Source: Pagrus major
Lineage: Eukaryota; Chordata; Actinopteri; Spariformes; Sparidae
Assembly (NCBI RefSeq): GCF_040436345.1
Contig: NC_133221.1
Span: 1,683,906-1,747,905, forward strand
DNA length: 64,000 nt
Direction: 5' to 3'
The notes beneath the pieces were generated by a model. That model saw nothing but the letters and a program-made list of their open reading frames with translations, made no database searches and was not told the origin of the DNA. The translations under genes were made by a program, and so were the position numbers. Positions 36,831 to 49,581 of this stretch are shown piece after piece; the first letter of the stretch is position 1, and every line of letters starts with the position of its first letter.

Positions 36831-37162
36831 AGGAGCATTCTGTAGTTTTGGTGAAGAAATGTTAATGAGCAGAGAAAGATCTTCATTGGCTGATTTTTTT
36901 TTCTGCCTAAACAAACTAAATAAACAAACTGACCTTAAAGGACAACACAGTTTATACTGGTTTACTTTGTTTATATGTGGCGGACCCTGCCACCTCTCTA
37001 GCTTCAGACAGTGTTCTGGGACCTTATTCTCCTCTGAGAACAGCTTGTTTATTCACTGATGGAAAAGATAAATGTTTCTGAGTTTGTATTATTACCTCAT
37101 TAATATTGTAAATATTAAAATTCTCAGTTTGAATTTCTCCTCCAAAACTACGTAGTGCCCCT
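36831..37162. mobile_element. piggyBac-type MITE at the 3' end of lectin B
   Basis: The duplicate of the MITE at 24683. The left TTAA is intact (36827-36830). The right boundary has mutated so that lectin B reads CTG TAA instead of CTT TAA; the stop codon is kept. Confidence 0.7.
37048..37053 (-). terminator. candidate lectin B poly(A) signal inside the MITE
   Basis: AATAAA on the minus strand about 110 bases after the lectin B stop, at the position equivalent to lectin A. Confidence 0.45.
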
Positions 37163-40100
37163 TTACAGCTCGTCCTTCTTCTTCTTCTTCTTTGTCTCCT
37201 CCTCCTTGTGGAAGACCTTTCCATCCGACTGCTTCCTCCAGCTCAGTTTGACGTCTCCATCCACCCCCTGGTCCTTCAGCCTCTGTTTGAACTGATAAAA
37301 CCTCCTCAGCATCATCACTCACATAGAGATATTACATTCTGCACTGTTCTTTATATTTTCCTCTATTTCAGGAGCGCTCCGCATCACATTTATATATTCA
37401 CATGTTTTGTTCCCTAAGATGGCGTCGCCCTGTTGGCCTGCTGTCCTTTCTGACTTTCTCCTCCTCTTTCTTCTGTTGTAAAGGCTCTGGCTTTTTAAAA
37501 CTGATAGTAAAGTTTGTGCTGAGCGTCGACTCTTAACGAGTCACAGTTGTGCCTCAGTCAGGCCTGCAGAGTGGCACGACTACGCTCTTTAATCCTGCAC
37601 ATATGTACGTGCACAGCTTCCTACACAATGCTCAGGTCATGTCATGTTTATCTGTTTCCTACCTCTTCACACTGTTTCTTGTTCTGCTGAGTTTTCCCCC
37701 GGGGGATCAACAAAGTCTGATTTTATTTGAATTTGTTCTGTTTGTGTATAAAATTAGAAAGGTCCAACATGATTTACCTCCTTCAACATTTGTTCCAACA
37801 CAGCAGGGTCGTTGAGATCCAGAGAGGAGTCCTTTCTCTCCAGACGCACTTTGATCACTTGCCTTGTAGTCGTAGGGACTGTGAAAAAATATGTTCATAT
37901 AAATATTGACTCATCAGTTTGAACAATGACAGGGAACATGTGGCTCTGTCCTCCATCTGTGGCATCTGTTTGCTAACTTTACAGATAATTTCATGTCAAT
38001 GATAAACATCAGGAGTGTTTACATTTTATTTTCTGTCCATAACTTTATATTTTGTGTTGTTTTTGTTACATTATCATTGAGGACATTTGATGCTAAAGTA
38101 AACCAAAATACAAATATTAATACAAGTTGAATAAAGAGTTAACACTCACGTGGGCTGTAGCAAACGAACGGTCTCTTCAGGCCACAGGGAATGTCAAACC
38201 ATTTTCCATCTCTGCCCAAGGCTGCCACCACACAATCCTCCATGTTACCACCATAGTTATCAGGTTGACCATAACCTTGATCCCAGTACCTAAATGAGGA
38301 GTTACTTCCATCTGACCACTTCCAGGAGTCTCTGAAAAGGCCGATCCAGGCTGCTTCTCCTGAAGGTATCACGTCCTTTACCTCCTGGTTCTCTGCTGTG
38401 TTCCTCACACTGGCCAGGTCTGTGTGGTGATCTCTGCAGTAGCTCTGGGCCTCAGTCCAGGTCATGGGAGTCTCGATGAGGACAAACGTCACATTCAGCC
38501 CTGAAAACAGAGCACAGTGCTGTGCAGAGGTACTATAACATACAGTTTACCATCCATGCCGTGTCTGTGGCAGTATTCACAGCATTATAAATCCACTGAA
38601 TTAATGACTTTGTAAAATAAAAATGGAAGACATGATCATCTTAATAAATGTTACTGAGTATTTCTTCAGTCTCTCCCCATTAATAATCACATCCTTAAAA
38701 TCTACATCTAATAGATTGACACATTATTTTTTCTACATGTGAATATTTCCTCAGATTTCTGAAACACAAACATACGGGCCCCTCTGAAGGGTCACCAGAT
38801 ACATCTGAGGGCTCGTCAGATGGTTGATGGGAGAGGAAAGAAAAGAAAAAAGTTCTGCTGCACAAATCTGTCTTCAGTTTTTCTTTTCTTTAACTTTCCT
38901 CCAATATTTGCTTTCACATAAAACATTGGATCATCTGACTTCTTTGGACTTCACCATGTGAGAAGTTTAGTGGGGAAATGTTTCTTTGGTGGAACTAACA
39001 ACACATGAACATGTGAAACATGACAAGAAGCTCCAGTAGACAGAGCTTTGTGTCAGAGGTCACCAGCACAAAGAAACAACAAGGTTGGGAACTAGTTCAA
39101 TATATAACAATGTGTTGTATTTTATAAGCTTCTCATATGTTTTTTAATGTTTATATTAATCTGAACAGTAACAAGTAACTACAGCTGTTGAGTAAATGAA
39201 GTCAATTCAAAAATACATCATTTTCCCTCTGAGATCCAGTGGAGTTATAAAGTTACACAGTAAATAAAGTAGCGTAGTAATAGAGTACATGTACTCAGTT
39301 GCTTTCATGTGGGGTGTGGAGCCAGATCTGCCTTTTATTATCTGAAACAGCTAAATTGCGGCCACGTCTCCGTCTGAGTGACTCAGAGACTGCAGCATGT
39401 TTTTAAATCCAGCAGGATGGACTATTACAATGCTCTTCTATCTGCTCCACCCAAACAAGTCATTCATCACTGACAAGCTTCTTTTTCTCATTCTCACCTG
39501 CATCGCTGTCAAATCATCAATATTAATTGCTGCCTTATTGGCTTGTAAGTCGTCTGTAAAGCTCTTTGAATTGTACTAACTTTGATGGAAGGTGCTGTAA
39601 ATAAAGTTTGACTGACTGATCCTGTATCGGCCCAAATAATGAGGGAGAGCTCAAGAACCTGAACTGGTGTGTTTTAAACTTCACTGAATGTTCTCACCTC
39701 TGACATCCATGCAGACCGACTGAAGGCGACTTTTACAATTAACGTCGTTCCATTGTCCACCAAACATCCGTGTGCAGTGCTCTCTACTTTTATAGTTGTC
39801 TGGTTCTCCAGTCTGCCACTGTCTGAACTCAGTCTCCCCGTCTTTGTAGAAACTGGTGTCTGACAGTGACCACCTCCAGCTGTTCACGTCATCATACAGC
39901 CCGATCCAGACACCCTGAAAGCAATATTTTAATGTATCTTTCTTTAGCCTCACATTTATTACACGGCAACACAATATACACTCAGAAGTTAATCTGAGGC
40001 TTCAGCAGTCTGAGTGACACAGATCCAGTTCATATCCTCCAAAGTGACAGGCTTTCTAATACAACATTCCCTCCTTTTGTTTCCATCCACTGCAGCTCAA

Positions 40101-43100
40101 CAGGGACACTCAGTCTGGTGAAACACAACGAGGGAGTTTTATATTAAAAACACTTCACAGCCCGATTCTAAAAGAGTTGGGACGCTGTGTAGAATAAAGA
40201 CACAATGCAAACATTTGCAAAGAACTGACTTCAGTCCTGCTGCTCCTGAGCTCATGTAGTAAAATCATTTATACAATCATGTGTTTGACGACCTCGCCCC
40301 ATCCTTGCTTGTGAACGACTGAGCCTTTGGAGGACGCCCCTTTCATACCCGATTATGATACGATCACCTGTTACCGATGAACCTGTTCACCTGTGGAAGC
40401 TTCCAACACAACAACTTTCAGGCTTTTGTTGCCCCGTCACAATTTGTTTGAAACGCGTCGCTTCAGAATAGACATATATTTACACAAATCAGTGAAGCTG
40501 AACATGAAATAAATAAATTGTCTTTGTACTGTTTTAAATTGAGTTTATGTCAAAAAGGATCAGCAAATTATCACATTCCCCGATTCTGTTTAATTTGTAT
40601 TTTACACAACGTCCCAACTTCTTTGGAAAGAGCGTTGTATACATATATAGACAAATGTAGACATATAGTCTATGAGTACATTTCATATTGTAAACAAATA
40701 AATATGAGGCATTTTCTAGAGGTAGAGGTAGGAGTAGTTTAGATTCAAGCTGCACCTTAATCAGACACCAGATTAAAGTGCTGCTTACAATGTCCTTCTG
40801 AGAAGTAGTGGAGTAGAAGTACAGAGTGGCATTAAATGGAAATACTCAAGTACAAGTACAGTACCTCAAAATGTTACTTCAAAATGTGGAACACCAATGT
40901 GGAAGTGCAAAACTTTCAACCTGCGTGTCATTTACATGTTTGTCAAAAATGGCTTTGAGACTAAAGAAAGACATCAGTGAACTCACATTGGACACTTTGC
41001 TTTTAGTTGCGGTGTCGTTCAGGATCCTCGCGTCCTCCATGTTGTCTATAGTTGCCAGGTCAGTATATTTCTCTCTGCAGTACCTCTGAGCTTCAGTCAT
41101 GTTCTTCAGGTCAGAAACAACATGGTACTGACGAGGGACATGTGATGAGACAGCACTCAGCCCTGTAGAGACAGACATGCATACTGGTGACATTTGGGTG
41201 AAACATGACTTCTATGAATCATCTGGACTTTGTCACGTTGCATTTCAGTGTATTCAGGTGTGTCGTTGTCTCTGTCAGTAAAATCAGCTGTGGAATGTAA
41301 CAAAGTCATTTACTTAAGTACTGTACTTAAACTAGTGACAGGGTTGGGGGTGTCTGCTGACACTTTAAGGACAATTTGCAGTATTTCTGTTTATGTAACT
41401 TTATATTTCTACTCCATTACATTTCACTGTAATATCAGACTTTTACTGCAGTACATTTAATTGTTATTCAGGTGAAGATTTTAGTCTAAAGACACATGAC
41501 AACCTGAAATACAATAAAATACATAGTTATATATTACACCAGTGTTTCTCTGGGACGTCCCAGTAACTCAAGTGGTAGAGCATGCGTCTCATGCACAGAG
41601 GCTGATCATTAAAGGGGCACTACGTAGTTTTGGAGAAGAAATTCAAACTGAGAATATTAATATTTACAATATTAATGAGGTAATAATACAAACTCAGAAA
41701 TATTTATCTTTTCCATCAGTGAATAAACAAGCTGGTCTCAGAGGAGAATAAGGTCCCAGAACACTGTTTGAAGCTAGAGAGGTGGCAGGGTCTGCCACAT
41801 ATAAACAAAGTAAAACAGTATAAACTGTGTTGTCCCAACCCTCTAGGCGCCAGAGTTTATTTAGGAAAATATTCCGTTTGGATTTTAAGATTTCAAAAGG
41901 CTGTAGCTTGGAAGTGGTGAGAGATAAATTCATAGTGTAAATGAGAAAAATATTCATAATGACCTAAAGTTTGTGATGGGAGTAAATTTAATCATCTAAT
42001 TTGCATATTGTGACGTCACCAGGTGACTGAAAGTAACTTTCAGTAAAACTGATTTTTGAACATATTTACACAGAAAAAAAATATTTATATGTTAATCTCA
42101 TCCTCAAAATAAAGGAACAGGAGTTTGATTGGAGTAAATTTACTAATATAATTTGTATGTCACCAGGTAAAATTCAGTAAAACTGAATTCTGAACATATT
42201 TACACAGTAGATTTGTTTTCATTTCATTTCATTTTTTCATAGATTTTTTTCATCCTCTCATCCTCAGAGTAAATGAACAGGAATCTGATAGGAGTAAATT
42301 TCCTAATCTAACTTGTAAAAAGAAAAGAAAACTCTCGCCGTGATCAGCGTGTGTTGCTTGTGTGACAGTGTGTGCAGCTGCAGCATCGTCATCAGAGGGC
42401 AAATCGTCCCCTTCTGAATCGCGATCAGCAAAGATCTGTGCAAGCACCTCATCCGCACTGTAAAGTCTTTTGGGCATTTTGTTTTTTATTACAAAAGTCG
42501 CTGTCTGTCTCTCGATCTGTCAGCACACTTCTGCCACGGCTCCGCGGCTCTCTCCTCTCCCACTCTGCCGTTTAGCCGCTGCCGCTCCGACAGCTGGTGT
42601 CGGGTTTCAAACTTTTTTTTCTCAGGTATTTTGCATAGAAACACACCCACAACTGACGTCAGGATTGAAGCTGAGTCTAGTGGCCATCTAGTGGTAGCAA
42701 GCAAGTAACAGCACAAGGCAGCAGATTTAAAGATATGGGCTGTTTTAATGAGCAATGTTGCCTGTCGCAATAATGCGACTTTGTTTATTCAGTCATGAAA
42801 ACAAAGTTTGATTATTTAGTTTGTTTAGGCAGAAAAAAATCAGCCAATGAAGATCTTTCTCTGCTCATTAACATTTAATCACTAAAACTACAGAATGCTC
42901 CTTTAATGGATTCTGATACTTTAAGTCCATTGATCTGATAATACTTCCTATTACTAAAGATCCCGTCCCAAAGTTTTGGCTCGTCGGTGTATAAACTGTG
43001 TGTGTGTATAAATATATATACTGTATATATATATATTAATGAGTGCAGGTACAGAGTCTGACTACATTTTGATTGAATCATCCCTAATTGCATTTTTAAG

Positions 43101-43519
43101 AATAAATGAGAGCTGTGATTGGTTCCTGCTTTATTCAGACAGATCCCAGTTTATTGTTTTTTTTTTAAAAGTCAGTTCAGCATCGAGAAATATTGAGGAA
43201 CTCAGTGATGGTTTGTAAACGGCACACACCAAAGCTGGACTGGAAAAAATAGAAAGCTAAAGACTGTAAGAGCTGCAGCGTGACCACAAAATATTTCAGG
43301 GTAAAAGAAATCAAATTCAGAGGATTCAGTTTGCATTAGTCTGTGCGTCAGTCAAAGGAGAAGGATTATATAAATGTGGGACATCATTTTTAATTTAGAC
43401 TTCTGATGACAGTGTTGCCCCCACAAGGTTTTGTGCTGTAATAAAAGAATATAAACATCCATAAAACAAATAAACTACTGACCTGATGCAGCCATGATGA
43501 GCAGCAGGACTGCGTCCAT
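37163..43519 (-). CDS. lectin B: secretory two-domain C-type lectin ending in KDEL
   Basis: Tandem paralogue of lectin A. Six GT-AG exons join to 336 codons: 43519-43483, 41162-40987, 39914-39698, 38500-38150, 37878-37778 and 37291-37163 (stop TAA). It has the same signal peptide, two C-type lectin domains (about 25-140 and 147-258) and basic tail with one extra Lys, ending KDEL. Domain 1 has EPD and a proper WND (WNDVNC). Domain 2 carries a five-residue longer loop with QPD, the triplet classically linked to galactose-type binding, and WFDIPC. The ligand loops therefore differ from lectin A far more than the introns do. No frameshift or stop was found. Confidence 0.88.
39395..39625 (+). mobile_element. 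L2-type LINE 3' fragment (lectin B intron 3)
   Basis: The duplicate of the fragment at 27268, in the same position and orientation relative to the gene. Confidence 0.55.
40151..40638. mobile_element. MITE-like element (lectin B intron 2)
   Basis: The duplicate of the element at 28028. Confidence 0.6.
41613..42902 (-). mobile_element. internally deleted piggyBac element (lectin B intron 1)
   Basis: The duplicate of 29500-30790, with TTAA at 41609-41612 and 42903-42906. The transposase N-terminal frame starts at 42477 on the minus strand and stops after 75 codons, as in unit 1. Confidence 0.7.
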
Positions 43520-44374
43520 CTTCGTCGGCTCTCTGTTCGTTCTGATGTGAGACGTCAGACTTGTGGCTGTTGATGTAGCTCATTAAAGCTGACACTGCTT
43601 CAACACAATACGTTACTGTCCACAACTCATTTGCACACATAATTTGTGCTATTCTAAGTAGCTGTCAACATCTAATGTACACTACTATGGTTACACCTTA
43701 CCCTATGTGCACGACATGGTTTGCATACTTCATTTGGCTACAAAGATGCTGATGACAAGGAAACAGACAAGACTGGTACATACAGAGTTACCAACACTTT
43801 AAAATAAACTCAGGAGAGTAAGAAGTACTAAGTATTAAGCTCTTGAAGTATACAGACGTACAATTACACAGTTCAAGTGACAAATGATAAATAAGCAAAC
43901 ACCTACATGAATAAATGTGAAAAACTATGTTAAAAGGAAGCCTGACCAAGATAACTTGTCATAAAAGCTGGATGTATCATATATAATACATACAGAAATT
44001 CATAAATGCAAATCAAAGTTACATATTATTTATGATTGATGTCAAAAGTTTAAATTTCCTGGTAATCGTGTCACGTGTCAGACTTTAAAAGGTTAAGAGA
44101 ACTTCTTAATGCCTGTCAGGAATGTTGAAGTTGCTCGGGACAGAAACAGCCGGAAACATTTGGTTAGAGAAATGTAAAGTTACCATAAATAACAGAGTTT
44201 ATCAAACACCCTCAGAGAGTGTAGGAATCTAGTGAAGCCATAAAAATGGACCATTGTGAAACAGAACAAACTCTAATGAATGGCTGATTGTCTATGATAG
44301 AGACTATCTTTAAAATATGAGAGATCTTATAGAGATCAGACTCAGAGGACAGCAGAGGGAGGGGCCCCACACAC

Positions 44375-44421
<47 letters not shown>
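44375..44421. repeat. CA microsatellite
   Basis: A paralogue of the tract at 32500, about twice as long. Confidence 0.9.
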
Positions 44422-44426
<5 letters not shown>

Positions 44427-44641
44427 AGAGGAACTGTAGACCAGAATAGACGAGATGATCAGATATGATTTTCATACACTGAGGTACGTGTCAGGCAGCA
44501 GGTCTAACAGGTGTCAGGTGACCAGGCCGCTGTACCATCTTCTCTCACACCATGTTTAACACGTATAGAAATCTGACCAACGACAGGCAGAAATCCACAT
44601 TACTTCTGTGGACAAACCACCAGAATAAAGTGAGTTTCAAC

Positions 44642-45427
44642 TAGAGGTCGACCGATTAATCGGTTTGGCCAATTAATCCGCGCCGATAGGACGTTTTACA
44701 AACTATGGGAATCGGCGGAACTTGGCTCCGATAGTGGCCGATGGCTGCAGTTTTTTTCCACAGCGCCATAAACTGCTTCTTCCCTGCGCTGCTCTCTGTC
44801 TCCCTGTCGCTCTGATCCCTGAGGGGCGGGGCTGCTCTTCACACAGAGAGAGCAGGGGAGAGAGAGAGACGGGCGTATGCAGCGGCAGAGAGAGGAGAGA
44901 AGTGAAGAAGATAACTCGAGACGACCACACGTGTTATTGGAAGGGCAATAAAACCTTCACGGGTTGAAAGTCAACAAACATAACCTCCTTTGCGGAGGCA
45001 ATAAGTACCACTTGTTCAACAAGCACAAACGTGCATCATATTTCAGCATAAACAGCGACATTTCCACCGGCATGTTTTAGCCTACATGACCGCAGTGCTC
45101 GTTAAGACAACAATTAACAGCTTGTTAAGAACACGCTCAAATGAAAGCTGAAAATCACAGTTCAAATCCCTTCACTATACGCTTTGTTTAACCAGTGTTA
45201 TTTTGTGATTATTATTTTTTATGGCACACAGTGCCATCACTCACAAAAATGTGAAGGATCACTTAATTTCCCCCCATATTAAAGTGCAACTTAAATCATC
45301 CATGTAGATTTTAATAGATTGGGGGGGGGGGAGTGATATCGGCCGATTAATCGGCAATCGGCTTTTTCCTGCTCCAAACTATCGTTATTATATCGGCCTT
45401 TAAAAATCCACTATCGGTCGACCCCTA
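44642..45427. mobile_element. hAT-superfamily non-autonomous element with perfect 8-bp target duplication
   Basis: 786 bp with inverted ends TAGAGGTCGACCGAT (left) and TAGGGGTCGACCGAT (right, reverse complement), flanked on both sides by GTTTCAAC (44634-44641 and 45428-45435). An 8-bp duplication with TAGNG-type ends is diagnostic of hAT. Subterminal 'attaatcgg' phrases repeat inside both ends. No transposase frame is intact. The empty site with a single GTTTCAAC is visible at about 32739-32750 and again at about 46796-46803. Confidence 0.85.
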
Positions 45428-45501
45428 GTTTCAACCTGCAGGCCTGACGTTTACGTAATCGTCAGAAATGTGTTTGAGATGAGAGAGAAAGGTGAACTCA
45501 C

Positions 45502-45681
45502 GTGGCTGTATTCAGAGTCCACCATTGAGCTTTTATCTGCCGTGTCGTTCAGGATCTTCACGTCCTCCATGTTGTCTGTAGTTGCCAGGTGTGTGTGTTT
45601 TTCTCTGCAGCACCTCTGAGCTTCAGTCACGTTCTGCAACATGGTGCTGACGGTGAACATGTGATGAGACAGCACTCAGCC
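45502..45681 (-). pseudogene. dead lectin exon 2 copy
   Basis: Homologous to exon 2 of lectins A, B and E, with acceptor and donor sites still present. A deletion after the 'caccatgttg' stretch shifts the frame and gives an early TGA. The 3' half keeps the conserved DNMEDVKILNDTADKS segment in another frame. No companion exons were found nearby, so it is an isolated relic. Confidence 0.75.
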
Positions 45682-45864
45682 CTGCAGGAACAACAGGACG
45701 ACAACATGAGATTGTTGAAACGTCACATTCTATAAGAGCATCATATGTTTGTACTGTGGCTGTCCTGTGAGAACCACGTATCTGTGAAAAGGCAGAAAAA
45801 CAGCCTGTTTTCAGCTGCGTGACGATGCATTTTGCAGCTAATGATTGAAAAGACCTCCCACCTG

Positions 45865-46062
45865 GTGGGTGTCCTGGTAGCTCAGTCGGTAGAGCTCGCG
45901 TCCCACTTACAGAGGCCTTGTCCTCGCTGCAGCAGCCCAGGGTTCCAGTCCGACCTGCTGCCCTTTGCTGCGTGTCATCCCCCCCTCTCTCATCAGGCTT
46001 CCTGTCACCTCTCCTCCCCTGTCCTATGAAACAAGGCCAAAAATCACATTAAAAACAACTAT
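45865..46062 (+). mobile_element. tRNA-derived SINE (copy)
   Basis: The duplicate of the SINE at 32031, with the same A box and B box. Confidence 0.75.
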
Positions 46063-46092
46063 GGCTGATCTCTGAGAGGTCTCTTATTTTAA

Positions 46093-46306
46093 AGGGGCAC
46101 TGTGTAGATTTGGAGAAGAAATTCAAACTCATCATTTTAATATTTACAATATTAATGAGGTAATAATACAAACTCAGAAATATTTATCTTTTCCATCAGT
46201 GAATAAACAAGCTGGTCTCAGAGGAGAATAAGGTCCCAGAACACTGTTTGAAGCTAGAGAGGTGGCAGGGTCCGCCACATATAAACAAAGTAAAACAGTA
46301 TAAAAC
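46093..46306. mobile_element. piggyBac element, one-ended fragment (copy)
   Basis: The duplicate of 32259-32475, beginning at TTAA 46089-46092. Confidence 0.6.
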
Positions 46307-46330
46307 AGCAGAGGGAGGGGCCCCACAAAC

Positions 46331-46431
46331 AACACACACACACACTCACACACACACACACTCACACACACACACACACTCACACACACACACACACACA
46401 CACTCACACACACTCACACACACACACACAC

Positions 46432-46497
<66 letters not shown>

Positions 46498-46536
46498 ACA
46501 CTCACTCACACACACACACACACACACTCACACACA

Positions 46537-46579
<43 letters not shown>

Positions 46580-46583
46580 ACAC
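46331..46583. repeat. expanded CA/CACT satellite
   Basis: About 250 bp of (CA)n broken by 'ctca' interruptions. It is the third and largest version of the tract at 32500 and 44375. Confidence 0.95.
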
Positions 46584-47389
46584 AGAAAAGAGGAACTGTA
46601 GACCAGAACAGACGAGATGATCAGATATGATTTTCATACACTGAGGTACGTGTCAGGCAGCAGGTCTAACAGGTGTCAGGTGACCAGGCCGCTGTACCAT
46701 CTTCTCTCACACCACGTTTAACACGTATAGAAATCTGACCAACGACAGGCAGAAATCCACATTACTTCTGTGGACAAACCACCAGAATAAAGTGAGTTTC
46801 AACCTGAGATTGTTGAAACGTCACATTTCTGTGTTCAGGTGTCGTTATAGGAAAATCAGAGGTGGAATGAAAAACAGTTGCGTAAAGAACAATTTTGAGT
46901 ATTTTCTGATTGTTTTTGACATTTCACACTTCAGTGTCGTACTTTTACTGCAGCACATCTCCTTAAAAAACGCCTGAGGGCCTCCTGTGTGTGAGAGCGA
47001 GAGACATGATGTACATGAAGAGTCAAAGCTGACAGGGTTGTACACATTGTGTACTTACTCAAAAGGCTGTGTGGCCCTTTGACCTCCTGAACAATGAACA
47101 ACAAGACATCACCCACACAGCCTCATAAACAACTGGAGAACAAGTCATCAACCAGCAAAGTCATGATGTTGTTTCAAAGAGACCACAGAGCCGCATTTAG
47201 CTCAGCAGGGAAACACAAGAGAGGAGCAAATGGTCACTAAGTGTCTGAAGCCAGCGCTGCTCGCTAACGCAGCCGCTGTGACCTGGATCTATACACACAC
47301 ACTGATGTTATAACGCAGCTGCACAACTACACACGCTGTGATAACAAGTCAGCAAGCTCCCTAAATAATGTCCCCGACATAACTTCATC

Positions 47390-48186
47390 ATGTTTGCTCC
47401 AGGCAGACAGGCGCAGTCCATCCACAGCCTCTTACCGCAGCTTCCGCTCTCCCTCCGCTGTCGCCGCCAGCGCCGTCATCTCTCTCTCGCCTCGGCCTCG
47501 CCTCGTCCCCCTCACGGTCACCTCCATCATCATCGGCCGCCAGTGCTGCCACAGGTGCGGAGGCTGCTCCACCTGTCCCACAACTTACTTTTAACCTGGA
47601 TACCGGACAGACACTCACTCCGGAGACACCCAGCGGCGTCTCTTCCTCAGTGTCCCGCAGTGTCGGCAGCAGCAGGACGGTCAGCCGCCTCCCGGAACCT
47701 CGCGCTGCGCTGGAGGCTGAATGGGTCGGTCCAGCCTTCGGAGCGTTTCCTGGTTGCGTCACCAGGTGTTCATGCAGTAAAGTCTGTTCTGGTCCAAATC
47801 TATCAAACGTCTACATTTATTTGTGTGTGTTCAATGTGTCAAATCTAAACTGAATGATCAACATTACAAAACAAACATTAACCCATCGGTGAATAACAAC
47901 TATATTTACCATCGCATTACCAGCGTCACGTATTTTAACTGAAAGTTAAAATTTGGAGGTTTTATAGTCCCTTGAAGTTTAACACATCTGGCGTCGGATG
48001 TTCAAATGAGTAAAAACCGAGTATAAACCCAAGACTCACACTTGAATGTCGTGTCTGCGCCACTTGATGTCGCCATTTTCTCTTTCTTTCCCGCTTCTGT
48101 TTCGGGACTGAGCGGCGGCGCGCAAAGGATCTTGGGATATGTGAGGTCGCGAAGCACAGTAGCGGTGCGTCCTCCAGAAAGAGGGA
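47390..48186 (-). promoter_or_regulatory. GC-rich, CpG-rich block, copy 2
   Basis: Almost identical to 33330-34126, including the candidate ATG (at 48076 on the minus strand) and its donor-like site. The paired conservation follows from recent duplication and does not by itself prove function. Confidence 0.3.
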
Positions 48187-48254
48187 AGAGAACATAGACA
48201 CAGACGCCTCATTGAGCGCTGGATCTATAATAAGACCTGTATGGGAGTAGTATA

Positions 48255-49581
48255 ATGCGTAGTAGTAGTATAATAGTAGTATAATACTACTAATGACTTT
48301 TCATTAGTAGTAGTAGTAGTACTTGTAGTAGTAGTAGTAGAGTAGCAGTAGCAGTAGTAGTAGTAGTGTAGCAGAAGCAGTACTTGTAGTAGCAGTAGTA
48401 GTAGTAGTACTTGTAGTAGTAGTAGTAGTAGTATGCAGTAGTAGTGTAGCAGAAGCAGTACTTGTAGTAGCAGTAGTAGTAGTAGTAGTAGTACTTCTTG
48501 TAGTAGTAGTAGTGTAGCAGTAGCAGTAGTAGTACTTGTAGTAGTAGTAGTAGTACAGTAGCAGTAGTAGTGTAGCAGAAGCAGTAGTAGTAGTAGTACT
48601 TGTAGTAGTAGTAGTAGTGTAGCAGTAGCAGTACTTGTAGTAGCAGTAGTAGTAGTAGTACTTGTAGTAGTAGTAGTGTAGCAGTAGTAGTAGTAGTGTA
48701 GCAGAAGCAGTACTTGTAGTAGCAGTAGTAGTAGTAGTAGTAGTACTTGTAGTAGTAGTAGTAGTAGTACTTGTAGTAGTAGTAGTAGTACAGTAGCAGT
48801 AGCAGTAGTAGTGTAGCAGAAGCAGTACTTGTAGTAGCAGTAGTAGTAGTAGTACTTGTAGTAGTAGTAGTGTAGCAGTAGCAGTAGTAGTAGTAGTAGT
48901 ACAGTAGCAGTAGTAGAGTAGCAGAAGCAGTAGTAGTAGTAGTACTTGTAGTAGTAGTGTAGCAGTAGCAGTACTTGTAGTAGCAGTAGCAGTAGTAGTA
49001 GTAGTACTTGTAGTAGTAGTAGTGTAGCAGAAGCAGTAGTAGTAGTAGTACTTGTAGTAGTAGTAGTAGTGTAGCAGTAGCAGTACTTGTAGTAGCAGTA
49101 GTAGTAGTAGTACTTGTAGTAGTAGTAGTGTAGCAGTAGCAGTAGTAGTAGTAGTGTAGCAGAAGCAGTACTTGTAGTAGCAGTAGTAGTAGTAGTAGTA
49201 GTAGTGTAGCAGTAGCAGTAGTAGTAGTAGTAGTACTTGTAGTAGTAGTAGTAGTACAGTAGCAGTAGTAGTGTAGCAGAAGCAGTACTTGTAGTAGCAG
49301 TAGTAGTAGTAGTACTTGTAGTAGTAGTAGTGTAGCAGTAGTAGTAGTAGTACTTGTAGTAGTAGTAGTAGTACAGTAGCAGTAGTAGAGTAGCAGAAGC
49401 AGTAGTAGTAGTAGTACTTGTAGTAGTAGTGTAGCAGTAGCAGTACTTGTAGTAGCAGTAGCAGTAGTAGTAGTAGTACTTGTAGTAGTAGTAGCAGTAG
49501 CAGTAGTAGTAGTAGTACTTATAGTAGTAGTAGCAGTAGTAGTAGTAGTAGTACTTGTAGTAGTAGTAGCAGTAGCAGTAG
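48255..49581. repeat. TAG-based satellite with higher-order units
   Basis: About 1.3 kb built from (TAG)n with recurring 'gtagcagaagcagtacttgt' phrases, giving irregular units of roughly 60-120 bp. No coding potential. Confidence 0.95.

Larger units (their letters stand above)
35684..48186. repeat. tandem segmental duplication, unit 2
   Basis: A direct copy of 23613-34126, enlarged by about 2 kb near 43620-45840. The extra DNA is an internal re-duplication of the CA-repeat segment, an hAT insertion and a dead lectin exon. Confidence 0.9.
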
